DNA of 64,000 nucleotides from Blastomussa wellsi (taxonomy: Eukaryota > Cnidaria > Anthozoa > Scleractinia > Plerogyridae): positions 4,802,517 through 4,866,516 of the forward strand of contig OX393568.1 of the NCBI GenBank assembly GCA_947652115.1, written 5' to 3'. The translations under genes were made by a program, and so were the position numbers. This document shows, one piece after another, positions 22,593 to 34,400 of this stretch. The notes beneath the pieces are model-generated. The model saw only the letters and a list, made by a program, of their open reading frames with translations, searched no databases and had not been told where the DNA came from. The stretch's first letter is position 1. Every line of letters begins with the position of its first letter.

Positions 22593-24070
22593 CAAATAAT
22601 AGCGTTTACAAAACAATATAAGTCTGAATTTAAGTAGATCTTCATAAGAGACTTAAAGGATTTAGCTATCTTCGATCGAAAAGATTTGGCGACATAATTC
22701 GTCCCTCGACAAATTTTGGCACAAGTGATACAATATATTCAACATCAGATCTGGCCTTGAAATCAGTTACAATGCAATGCCGCATTAATTTCGTTAAAAA
22801 TCGTCTCATCAAATGTGTTTTCTTTCATTTCAATAACTTTCATTATATTTCACAAAAGGCCGAAAAAATCAAAGAGACGCTAGACCGCTGATCGAAGTCT
22901 TTCTTTTTGGATTAAAAAATATTAAAAATAGAATTGAAACGAAAAAGAATTAAAACGAAAAATCTGAACAATTAATTTTAACTTCAAAATAAGTCCAGGT
23001 AGTTAAAAAAACCAATTTTTTTTTCAACATATCCATTTCTTGCATATATCCGACAAATTCGGTAGATGTAATTTGATAAAGCATAAGAGAGATCATTTAT
23101 CCGATCTAATCAAAAATTCCGAGTGCAAGCCTCAGGCTTAATTGTTATTTTTTACTTTTTTGTTTTTTCACGCGTTGCGATCAGATCAAAGGCAATTATT
23201 TCAGAAGCTTGAATTCGCAGTTGAACAAAAACATATTGGTATAGTTTTCGTTCAACTTGTAAGTACCTCATAATATTATATTAGGATGTCGATCGAGTAA
23301 CACATTTTGGAAAAACTGATTCAGACCGTTCTGATGTTAAGTTAACAATGCATTTCATTCGAAAATAATCTTGGAAGTGTTTTCAATTTTCAATTTAAAT
23401 AATAGTCATTAACTGCACAGATGCCGAAAGAATCAAAGGAAATCCGATGCTCCCGACGGAACACTTCCTTATTGATTTTTCCCCCTTCAGACACGTGCAT
23501 TTAGGCCAAGTACACGCAACGAATTACCTTATCATCAGAGCGAAGCAATATCCAGCAGTTTATCGACTCGGGCATGGGATCGATTACCAGCCGCTGTTCG
23601 GGAACTGGAGCCCGCGCTCCTCCCCGGACTCGAGAGAGCGGAGGAAATCGAGCCTACTCGAACAAAGCTCTCAGACAAATTGTCCGAGAATAACTGTCAC
23701 AATTATCCTGCGAAATCGTGCGGCACTGCCCCTGGTACTTTTTTTGGTAAATCACACCACCACTACAAAACTTACTTGCAATACAGCTACATTGCTTACT
23801 TACAACACAGCCAAATATCTCACTTACAATACATCTTCGTTACTTACTTGCAGTAAAGTCATTGGTCGTGAAGCAGTCGTGCACCGGTGAGGCAGGAAAT
23901 GCAACAAGTACAGAGAATTATGATGCATACACTAAAAAAGTGCAAAAAAATTACTTAATGCACTCAAAAGTTTCACTTTAATGGTAAAGTGCTTCCGGAA
24001 GATTGAGCAGGATAATCGTTTTATTTTTCAACAAATTGTCAACGAAGAGCATTTAGCTAGAAAAGTTGAC

Positions 24071-24248
24071 ATTCTCTACTTGCACAATACCATAATGCAC
24101 CGCTTCTACCCCCAAAAAAATTTGCATAGGCATTGTTTTAGATTTCCCTTGGGAAATCTTCATGTCCCAGGAGAAATTGTAAACAATGATTATGCAAAAT
24201 TCTGGGGGGTAAAAGTGGTGTATTATGGGATTTATGCAAGTAGAGAAT
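24071..24248. mobile_element. 178-bp MITE with ATTCTCTACTTGCA ends, copy 1
   Basis: ATTCTCTACTTGCACAATAC is mirrored by GATTTATGCAAGTAGAGAAT-type sequence at the right. The interior is also largely palindromic, around CCCTTGGGAAATCTTCATG. A second copy is at 40550-40726, in an OTUD4-like gene intron. The similar peptides that can be translated from both copies reflect the repeat, not a gene. Confidence 0.85.
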
Positions 24249-24373
24249 TGTGCTGCTTTACGACAGATGACGGATAACAATCGCTTGATGTCCCTATATG
24301 GGAAACGTGACAATCTGTTGAATAATGATTCGAGATAACTGTCATTCAATAATGGAATATCGGGGGTGATTCT

Positions 24374-24502
24374 CCATATACCAAGTCAATAAGGCGCTAT
24401 TATGTCGTTCTATTGTGTGAAGTCTACTTTGCTATGGGCTAGGCCCCATCGTTGTTATTCTTTATGAAGTGCTTCGGGACTTTCTATTGACTTGGTATAT
24501 GG
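24374..24502. mobile_element. 129-bp MITE with perfect 18-bp inverted ends
   Basis: CCATATACCAAGTCAATA at the left is perfectly inverted at the right as TATTGACTTGGTATATGG. The interior is unique. No clear target duplication is visible. Confidence 0.75.
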
Positions 24503-25484
24503 CGCTCGACCCACATTAGGCCACTTCACTGACTCTACATTGCAGAGTTTCAATCAAAAGAACGGTTTGACTTTAAGAGATTGCCAGATTTTTAATGGTT
24601 AATTGTCAGCCTGGTAGACTAAACATTTTCACAGCTAAAAATCCCGAAAAAAATGGATAGTTGTCCAATGATCGGCTGTTATCCGTAGACTTGGTTAGTC
24701 GGAGATTGAAGGGCGAAGGAAGCTCCACGAGTGCACATCAAGTACACCAAGCATCCCGAGTGAGACAAGTGTAACACTGCCATGATGGGACACATTATGG
24801 GCCTAACATGATGGACAAGGGAAAGTGGGGACACGTTATGGGCCTAACATGAACGCTTCACCCACAAGTGCACGGAAGACGGGAAGAGATAAAAGCGACA
24901 CACTCTTTAAGCCACGTCACATTTTTAATTTAGTTAGCCCCTACCACAAAACACCACTATTACAAAAACATCACGCTTTGACATAACAATATAACAAGGA
25001 GTACCTTGGACAGCGAAATAGCCACATTGCGCCGATGTAGGAGTTGCATTTATATCAATAGAACAACAATATAGGTGACAACATGGTTACCATATTTTGC
25101 ATCAATATTGAAGCGAAATTTTACATCGAGACGGCAATCATGTTGTAACAATATTATAACCAATATTGAGCCAATAAGAGTGCCGTATTCTCCATGATTA
25201 CAAAGACATTATCTTCGATCAATAGTAGAGCCATTTCGCGCCAATATAACGCAACCATATTGTGCCAATGAGAAACCATGTTGCCTCAGTATTGCAGCCA
25301 TATTGCATTACTGAACACAGCCTAACTAAGTTGTCACTCGATTAGCTTTTTTCGGCACTTCACTGTCCAAGATACTTATTACTTATAATTATTTCAAATC
25401 GATTCCGTTAGCTTGCCAGCCACCATCACAAAACATTCCTTGTCCAACAACAATGGACTATACTCAAACAAAGATCGATCCATT

Positions 25485-26099
25485 CTACGGATACTGTCCC
25501 CGTGAGTTGGCAGCGGAGTGCGGAGCTTGTGACATGCTCGATGACACATTTCCGGCATGAAAGTTCATAAATTGCTGGTTGTTATGATAGTAGTCCCCAG
25601 ACCCTTTTCCAGCAGCGTGGTCGCCGCCAGCCATATAGAATGCACTAGAAGACGAACCAGCGGCCTGGGAGACATTAGGATACGCATGCGCACCTTGATT
25701 CTGCGCATGTTGAGACTGCGCGCCGTACATAAACTGGTCGTTGCGGTGTTTTTGGTATTTCTTGGGCTTGTAATGGGACTTGGTATTTCCGGTACCTTGT
25801 TGCATGGGCCCGCGAGGCGTCTGCTGGTTTGACACCTGCGAGTTGTAACCGCCCATGTGCATCTGTTTGCCTTGGTACCCAGTGATTGACCGCGCCGCCC
25901 GCCACGTTTGATGCTGATTAGGCCCGAACGGTGGGGCCTGATGCAGAGGTATAGGGTGTTGTTGTTGTTGTTGCTGCTGTTGTTGTGGCTGCTGTTGTTG
26001 TTGTTGTGTTTGTCCGGGGCTGGTCCTGTCCATGGAGTTACGCTCGGAGAAGCTTGTGTTCTCTTGCATTACTTGTGGAATCTGAGCAGGGTGATACCC
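25485..26099 (-). other. Terminal exon with polyglutamine run
   Basis: The last 204 residues contain a Q run broken by one Pro (genomic about 25950-26015; CAA and CAG codons mixed) followed by Gly/Asn/Gln/Tyr-rich low-complexity sequence ending NSRGQYP and a TGA stop at 25485. The composition is prion-like, as in other RNA-granule proteins. CAA/CAG length may vary between individuals. Confidence 0.85.
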
Positions 26100-29000
26100 C
26101 TGAAGGAACAACAAAAACAGGAACAATTACTTAAACTTCCGCGGAGACGTCATTAACATGGGCGGCGCACGCCTGTTCGGCGGCTGGCTGCCGAACGCAC
26201 GTTGGTAATCGTTTTTAAATTTATTTATAGTCTTCACTGTTGTTGTTGGTTTTTAGCTCATTTCGACATGTTAGCTATTTTTTTTTCTACTTCACTAATC
26301 CATCACTGTTTACCTAATCAGCTATAAAGTAGCAATCGTAAACACCTGTAGTTCAAATCTTGGAAGGATTTTCCCAGTTCTTAATACTCACTAAAGTAAA
26401 AAGCACGTGATTACTCATGTCGCGCCAGTATAACGAAGAAATGCCATGTTGCTTAGAAACCACGGTCAACTGACACTTCCCTTACAACTGGAGAAACATC
26501 AGCACGCACGCAAGGTAACAAAGACGCGTAATCTGTTTGCGTGGAGATGTTTTGGTGTTTTGCCCAACGGGCTTTTCATATAATTTAAAAAATGTTAGAT
26601 AAAATGTTTACCAAATGAAAGCGACGATGGCTGAGAATACGTTAATCGTCTGCGTTATAAGCCCACTCGAATGTTGTTTTAGAAATAAATTTGTTTTAGA
26701 CACTGAAAAAGCTCGCGAACACCGGTCAACATTATTCATGGCTAATTGTACCGAAAGGACAAAGATATTTTTAGATTTTCTTTCTTCCCTAGGACAATAG
26801 CTGAATGGAACAAACTTCCAGAAGAAACTTTTTCCAGCCAATTCCTCTGCACTTTTACAGTCTTTCCCGTAAAACCGTGAACATCAGAAATGTATATGGA
26901 GTGTTATTGTGTTACGAGAAAAAAGCCAATCAGGTGTGAGAAAACTAAACTGCAAACACCAACGGCAATCATTTGTGGTTTTGAGGTTTGCTCGCGTGTC
27001 CTGAACTTTGCTGTGATTGGTCACCACATAATCAACATTCCTTAAATACTTCAGGTGTTCACGGTTTTACGGGAAAGACTGTAAAAAAGACTGTAAAAGC
27101 AAAGCACTTTTAGTTTTTTTACTATTATTTTGTATATTCTTAGTGTAGTTTAATTTTATCAATATTTTAGAGTTGGCGTGATCTGCAAGATAATTTTTTT
27201 TTCCACAAAACAATATTTACATCTAGATTTAGAAGAAAGTTTGCGTGCCCAACGAATTATTCTGCAGATGGTTTTCGCACCTGGTGGAAATCTGAGTCAC
27301 GAAATTAATGCCAACTGCAAACAATGATTTAGTAGCTAACTTAGGGGGCAGATGGTGACCGGTCCAATAAATATATAAGGCATAATTTTTTCCTCCTTCT
27401 TTGAAAAAAACGATGCCTGATCGCAGGTTACCAAACAGGCAGAAAAGTTTACCTGCATCTGCTGGGCTTGGTAGATGACTCCAGGGCTAAGCTGCTGACC
27501 CATGGATACTGCAGGGTGAGGCTGCATGTGATCCTGCGAAGGCATCTGGTACATGGACGGGTAGTACATCATTTGCTGGTTTGCCCACTGCTGGTACAGA
27601 TGGATGTGGTACTGAAATGTTATTGTTTTGTTAGATAGCAACAAAGCAAACGTTTGCTCTGCATCAGTAGTGTAGCAGCTATCCTTAGCTTGTAATTCTA
27701 CTGGTCCTCTAGTGTAGCAGTTTCTTTTGTGTTTGGGGCTAGGGACACTGTTCCTGTTGTTTGAACTATTGTTCTACTGGTCCTCTAGTGTAGCAGTTCC
27801 TTTTGTGTTTGGGGCTAGGGCCATTGTTCCTGTTGTTTGTTCTACTGGTCCTCTAGTGTTAAAGTTGCTATTGTTTTAGGGGCTAGGGGCATTGTTCCTG
27901 TTGTTTGAACTATTTTTCTACTGGCCCTCTAGTGTAGCAGTTTCTTTTGTGTTTGGAGCTAGGGACATTGTTCCTGTTGTTTGTTCTACTGGTCCTCTAG
28001 TGTTAAAGTTGCTATTGTTTCAGGGGCCAGGGCCATTGTTCCTGTTGTTTGTTCTATTGTTCTACTGGTCCACTCGTGAGGCAGATTACTATTGTTTTGG
28101 GGGCTAGGGGCATTGTCCCTGTTGTTTGTTCTAGGTCCTCTAGTGTAAAAGTTGCTATTGTTTTAGGGGCTAGGGGCATTGTTCCTGTACTTTGTTCTAT
28201 TGTTCTACTGGTCCTCTAGTGTAGCAGTTGCTATTGTTTTGGGGGCTAGGGGCATTGTTCCTGTTGTTTGTTCTATTGTTATACTGGTCCTCTAGTGTAG
28301 CAGTTGCTATTGTTTTGGGGGCTAGGGGCATTGTTCCTGTTGTTTGTTCTATTGTTGTACTGGTCCTCTAGAGTAGCAGATTGCTACTGTTTTGGGGACT
28401 AGTGACATTGTTCCTGTTGTTTGTTCTATTTTTCTACTGGCCCTCTAGTGTAGCAGATTGCTATTGTTTTGGGGGCTAGGTGCATTGTTCCTGTTGTTTG
28501 TTCTATTGTTGTACTGGTCCTCTAGAGTAGCAGATTGCTACTGTTTTGGGGACTAGGGACACTGTTCCTGTTGTTTGTTGTACTGGTCCTCCAGTGTAGC
28601 AGTTGCTATTGTTTTGGGGGCTAGGGGCATTTTTCCTGTTGTTTGTTCTATTGTTCTACTGGTCCTCTAGTGTAGCAGTTGCTACTGTTTTACGGGCTGG
28701 GGGCATTGTTCCTGTTGTTTGTTCTATTGTTCTACTGGTCCTCTAGTGTTGCAACTGCTATTGTGTTGAGGGTTAGTGGCATTGTTCCTGTTGAACACCA
28801 ACACCAAACCAAAGAATAATTATGGAGTTAACAAGTGACGTTGTAACCTTCATACTTTCCACTCGAACAACTGCACATAAACAACCACCATAATACTCAT
28901 TCAGTACCTGGAATCCAAGATTGAAAAAGTATCTGAGAGTATTTGGGTCTGCAAAACAAACAACGCACTTACTTGAGTATGTTTTTGAGTGGTTTTCACT

Positions 29001-31407
29001 CGCTTGTCAAAAGCAATTTATGTTTGCTTTTGTTGTGCTTGCTGATTGGTTGAAAAAAACACGTGCCACTTTCTCAACCAATCAGAAATAAAACCAAAAC
29101 CAATCGTGACTTTCTAGCGCACATTTTCCCGCGCTTAGAGCCAGCTACATGTATTTGCTCAAGTTCTGATTGGTTCACTGGATTCTCTGAGCCCTTCGTG
29201 ATTGGTCAGACTGATTTATTTGGTTTTGGTTTTGACATTGAATTGAAAACTGCCCATTGTAGCAAGAACTGAACTAAATAGCAACTTTATTTAGAGAGGG
29301 TAGCACATGACAAATTAATTGATAAACTAGTGGCCCTCTATTCTAACTAAACATTCAGTACTTAAAATGCATTTATGATATTTATAGTAGGTTATAAATT
29401 TAATAGGAATCAAAGAAATGAAAACTTTTTTCCAGTCTTTCATGTTCCAGACACAGATGCGACAATGGTATGTTTGTATATCCCCACCAAAATTCGACTT
29501 TCGCTTTCGATGCTCAGTTCACATTTTATGTTTGTTGCCCTCAATTCGACATTAAAGTTTCACAATGCGACACTGAAGTTACACGATCCAACTTTAGTCT
29601 TTGACAGTGCAACATCAGTTTCACAATGCGACATTGAAGTTTCACGATCCAACTTTAGTCTTTGACTAAAAAATTGTTTTTGAACTATGCAGAACAAAAG
29701 GCTGTCCCAACATTCTAACCTTATGCAGAAAGGCCATACTTCTGCATTCTTCTCTCTATTGTTCGTGTGGACACCCTGAATAGAAGGGGATTTTAAACCC
29801 CTCCTCTAGGAGAAAAGATAATTCCTCTGCCTTTAGAACGAAGGCCGGTCTTCCACGATGCTGAGTGTATGCTTGGGAATTAAATGCGGCAGCCTTTCCA
29901 TCGATAGATCTTAAACGAGCCTCGCTCTCGCTGAAGGCTTCTCCAAGCTGTCAGGTGATTTGTCTGTTTGCGAATTGCCCAGGTTCACAAGTGTGCGCAT
30001 AAAATGACAAGTGAACATGTCGGATGGTATGCGTGAAATAGAAAATGCGTGACGGGAATGTTGCGTGAACAAACATAGTCGCATTGTCAAACGTCAATGT
30101 CGCACTGTCAAAGACTATAAAAGTTGGATCGTGAAACTTCAATGCCACATTGTGAAACTCTAATGTTGCACTGTCAAAGACTAAAGTTGGATCATGAAAC
30201 TTCAATGCCACATTGTGAAACTCTAATGTTGCACTGTCAAAGACTAAAGTTGGATCATGAAACTTCAATGCCGCATTGTGAAACTCTAATGTTCAACTGT
30301 CAAAGACTAAAGTTGGATCGTGAAACTTCAATGCCGCATTGTGAAACTAATGTTTCACTGTCAAAGACTAAAGTTGGATCATGAAACTTCAATGCTGCAT
30401 TGTGAAACTAATGTTCAACTGTCAAAGACTAAAGTTGGATCATGAAATTTCAATGTCGCATTGTGAATTCAAACTAATGTTCAACTGTCAAAGACTAAAG
30501 TTGGATCATGAAACTTCAATGTCGCATTGTGAAACTAATGCTTCACTGTCAAAGACTAAAGTTGGATCATGAAACTTCAATGTCGCATTGTGAAACTAAT
30601 GTTGCACTGTCCAGGACTAAAGTTGGATCGTGAAATTTCAATGTCGCATTGTGAAACTTTAATGTCGAATCGAGGGCAACAAACAAAAAAGGTGAACTGA
30701 CCATCGAAAGCGAAAGTCAAATTTTGGCGGGAATATAACGCCATAGCAATGTACCCATTTCCAGATATTCATGCAATGCAAGACAGGAAACATACCTTCT
30801 GGCAGATCAGAGCCATCGCTTTCCACAGATATTGTTTGAGGCATACGGGGGTGACTGGTCATGTTTGGAGGCTGTGTATACATCACAGAAAGAAAAGGCA
30901 GCTGGTACACGGTCTGGTGCTGTGAAACAGAGGGGGAGCTAGAGGGTACAGGTTCTGCTTCTTCGCCGCCTTGGTTGGTGTCTGAGGGGGTAGTGGTGGG
31001 GGACTGTGGTTTAGTGTCTGTATCTTGGTTGGGAGTGGTGTTTTTGCCATTTGCAGTGTCATCTTCACCTGTGTTATTGTCAGGGCTGTTGCTCTACAAA
31101 GGAAACAGAGCAGTGTTAATTAAATGAGGAATCGTAAAGAAATGTCGCTTTCAAATAGATGTGGTGAGTGTTGCATTGGTTTACAAAGGTCTATTCTTCA
31201 TTATTAAAAACTAGCTATGGTATATTGCATTTCATGAATTTTGATTGGTTGAGAGGCAATGGTATATGAGCTCATAATTATACCATTGACCTACTAAAAA
31301 GGTACGTGTGCGCGCAAAAGAATGCATTTTATCAATGTTTGTATAATATTTTTGGGGTATTTTTAATAAAACAATTATTCCACTCCCACTTGTTGGATAT
31401 GAGATGG

Positions 31408-31442
<35 letters not shown>

Positions 31443-34400
31443 ATCTACCATCTCGTATCCAACGCGCGCTCGTGGAATAATTGTTAAATAGATGATTTTC
31501 ACTCACGCAATAAGGCAGCCTTATTGGTGGACTAAACAATACAAAATTGTTGCACATAAAAATAGAAAAGTCTGGAGGAGGTCAGAGGGTCTCGATCCTT
31601 GGTGCAGTCCAAATGGATCGCAGAGCATGGAGGCGAGAATGTTTCAAGAGTGCTTAGCCCTTGTGGTGAGAAGAACACACATTTATTCCCACACAAAACA
31701 GCAACCACGTCAAACAAAATACATGTAATACATAGTCAGTACTTACAGGCATCAGAGAAACTGACAAGTTGTTTTGAGCAATTTCTGGAGCCGGCTTCAT
31801 TACAACTGAAACTGGAGGATAACGTAAAGAGAGACAATGAATACAACATACGTCATTGTAAATAAGTGTAAGCTTTATGGATTCTGTATTAAATAAAGTA
31901 TCTGTTCTATTCTATCCTACTTACAGATGCATCTGGGACAGAGGTAGAGAGTAGTAATAAAAATTTATGCTGAAAACATCCAGTAATACATTGCAAGTGC
32001 TCACACAAAATACCGGCAACAGGGCCAAAAATGTTTAAGGTTTTTCGCTTGTGTTAGAGATCACAAACCATGCAAGTAAAATCATTTTTGGCTAGAATAC
32101 TGTCAATTAGAATACCAGAATATGGCAAGATTTCTAAGAGGGATGTGCAGAAATCCATTAAGCTTCTAGGCTCTAATTAACAATTAAATTTAATGCTATT
32201 TTTGTCAATAAAACTCAATGTATAATAATAACTCTATGACTCATGCTTGGGTTTGCATAACTTTGAGAGGATTCCCTCAATCCCCAGGTTGTTTATATGA
32301 AGCTATGTAAACACAGGAAAAGTTGTCTATTACTTTTATAAAATATTTGTCAAAATATGCTTCAAAAATGTCACAACCATGTTTACATAATCTCATCTAA
32401 ACAGGTGACTCTGTCGACCAATGACAACCTACGTAGTATTTCAGTCATTTATACAAAAGATTGTTTTGTTGTTGTTGTTGTAGTAGCTTGACGTACAGTA
32501 TACATTATTGAGTACAAGATAAACAGCACAAATAGCAACACAGTACCTAGTGTTGGAGGAGCAAGGACTTCTCTCTTCCCATCTTTTCCAGCTAAATCCT
32601 TTGCAGTGCTCACAAGCACTTTAATTTCACCACCTTCATTAAGAGGCTCTGCAAATGTTACAGTCTTTTTCTCTGGAGAAGTCGAGGAAGAGCCTTCCCC
32701 TGCTAGGGCAGATTTGAGGTTTGGCACGTCCTTAGCAACCAAATCCTCCTTTCTTGACAATTTAACATCTTCCTTTTGCGTGTCATCCAGCTCGTCCGCT
32801 TCAGCAGCATGTTGTGGTTTGATGTTAAGGTTGGTCATACGAATCATGCCTCGCACTCCTTGCGGCTTATCAGAAGGATCCTCTTCCAGTTTCTTCAAAT
32901 CTGGTTCTAACTCTTTGATGTTATTTTCTGGAGTTTTGTCCTGTATTTTTAGCTCTTTCTTTTCAGTTGATTCCTTCACCCAAGCATTTCTTGGCTCAAG
33001 TACATCCACAAACTTGGCTTCTTCAACATTAGACTTCGGAGTAGCACTTTTCTCCTCTACTGATGAAGGCACACTCGTTGCAGGTTGTTTAATCTCATTC
33101 AAGTGAAGTCCCTTTGAAAGTTCTCCTTTGCCCTTCAACAGTTCCTTTTCTAGAGGCAAGGCCTGTTTCTGAGGCTCTTTTTTGGCCGTTTCCAATGGAA
33201 CATTGTCATTACTTGCATCAGAAGCTTTACTCTCCACCATCTGGTTTACCACTTCACTATTCTGAGCCCCTGGTCCTTTTACCTCGTTGGTCAGCAGTCT
33301 TTCTTTCTTAGCTTCCAGTTCTTTCTCTTCCAGTTTGGCTGTGTGTGACTGTTGACTAGTAGGTGAAGTTGGTGCACTTTGAGGTTTGTTTTCTGTTGCG
33401 CTAATGTGGTTTTCCTTGAGTGTTGCTGGCGGCTTTCCTTGAGTGTTCTTCAGACGACTCCAGAATTCCGCAGGGCTTTGATCTGGTGGAGCTTCAGTGG
33501 AAGGCAGCTTCTCCTCTGCTTGCTGAGTCTGAATAATTTGGAATACATAAATAATTAATGGTGGAATAAATTAATAATTTACTGTTGGATAAATTAATAA
33601 TCTATGGTGGAAAAATAATTAATAGTGGAATAAATTAATAATTTACTGTTGAATAAATTGATAATTTATTGTGGAATAAATTAATAAGTTATGCTGCAAT
33701 AAATTCATAATTTATGCTGGAATAAATTCATTATTTAAAGGGCCAGTCACCATCTTTGGTAATGCATGAAATTGCCTTCCAATCAATGGAAACTGCAAAA
33801 TAACCAAAGTACGGTAACAATACACTGATAATAAACAAGGTTGGCTTTGAATGAGGAAGACTGAGAAGGATTATAAATGACAAATTTAGGCTACACTTTT
33901 CAAGATGTGTCAACCATGGCAACCTCCTTTGTAATATTAACTAATAAAACTCTACTTCTAAATGCCTTACAGCAAATCCTATAAGTGAATGAAGCACCTC
34001 CACTCTTATCATGATTTTAACCATACATACATTGTACCCTGTCGAAATAACTTACTGGCAAAGCTGGGAAAGCTGCTGGATCTTTGCCTTGTAATTCTGC
34101 TAGCTTGGCTTGTTCCTAAGCAAAGACATTGATACTTGCTTTTAAAGGAGCAGTGTCACAGCATTTGAAGTAATTTCCCATTTACTTTCAAATTGAAGGA
34201 ATTCTAAAAGTAAGAGTTTTCTAATGCCAAAAAACACCAACGAGATAATAAAATGCTGAAATTATACAAGGATTGTTTCGAATGACAACAATATAGGCCG
34301 ATTACTTGCCAGTTTTCCGTGACATAGCTCATTTAAAACCTCTATTAAGAGAACACCTCACCTAAACATAATTGTTCCCATCCCACCCTTGTGTGTTCAC

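Larger units (their letters stand above)
21002..25484. other. Intergenic region downstream of two convergent genes
   Basis: The intronless gene (plus) and the OTUD4-like gene (minus) converge here. No coding exon is supported. ATTAAA at 21819-21824 (plus) and ATTAAA on the minus strand at 24924-24929 are possible poly(A) signals, one for each gene. The region holds three MITE-like elements, listed separately. The 147-codon frame at 23447-23890 ends in a short CTTACTTACAATACA-type repeat and has no domain. Confidence 0.45.

Noticed and set aside
23447..23890. 147-codon plus-strand frame
   Set aside because: The C-terminal part is a short DNA repeat translated, and the start has no supporting context or homology that I can see.
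30124..30572. Plus-strand frames with repeated peptide units inside the minisatellite
   Set aside because: The periodicity comes from a 60-bp tandem repeat in an intron, with frames broken by indels.
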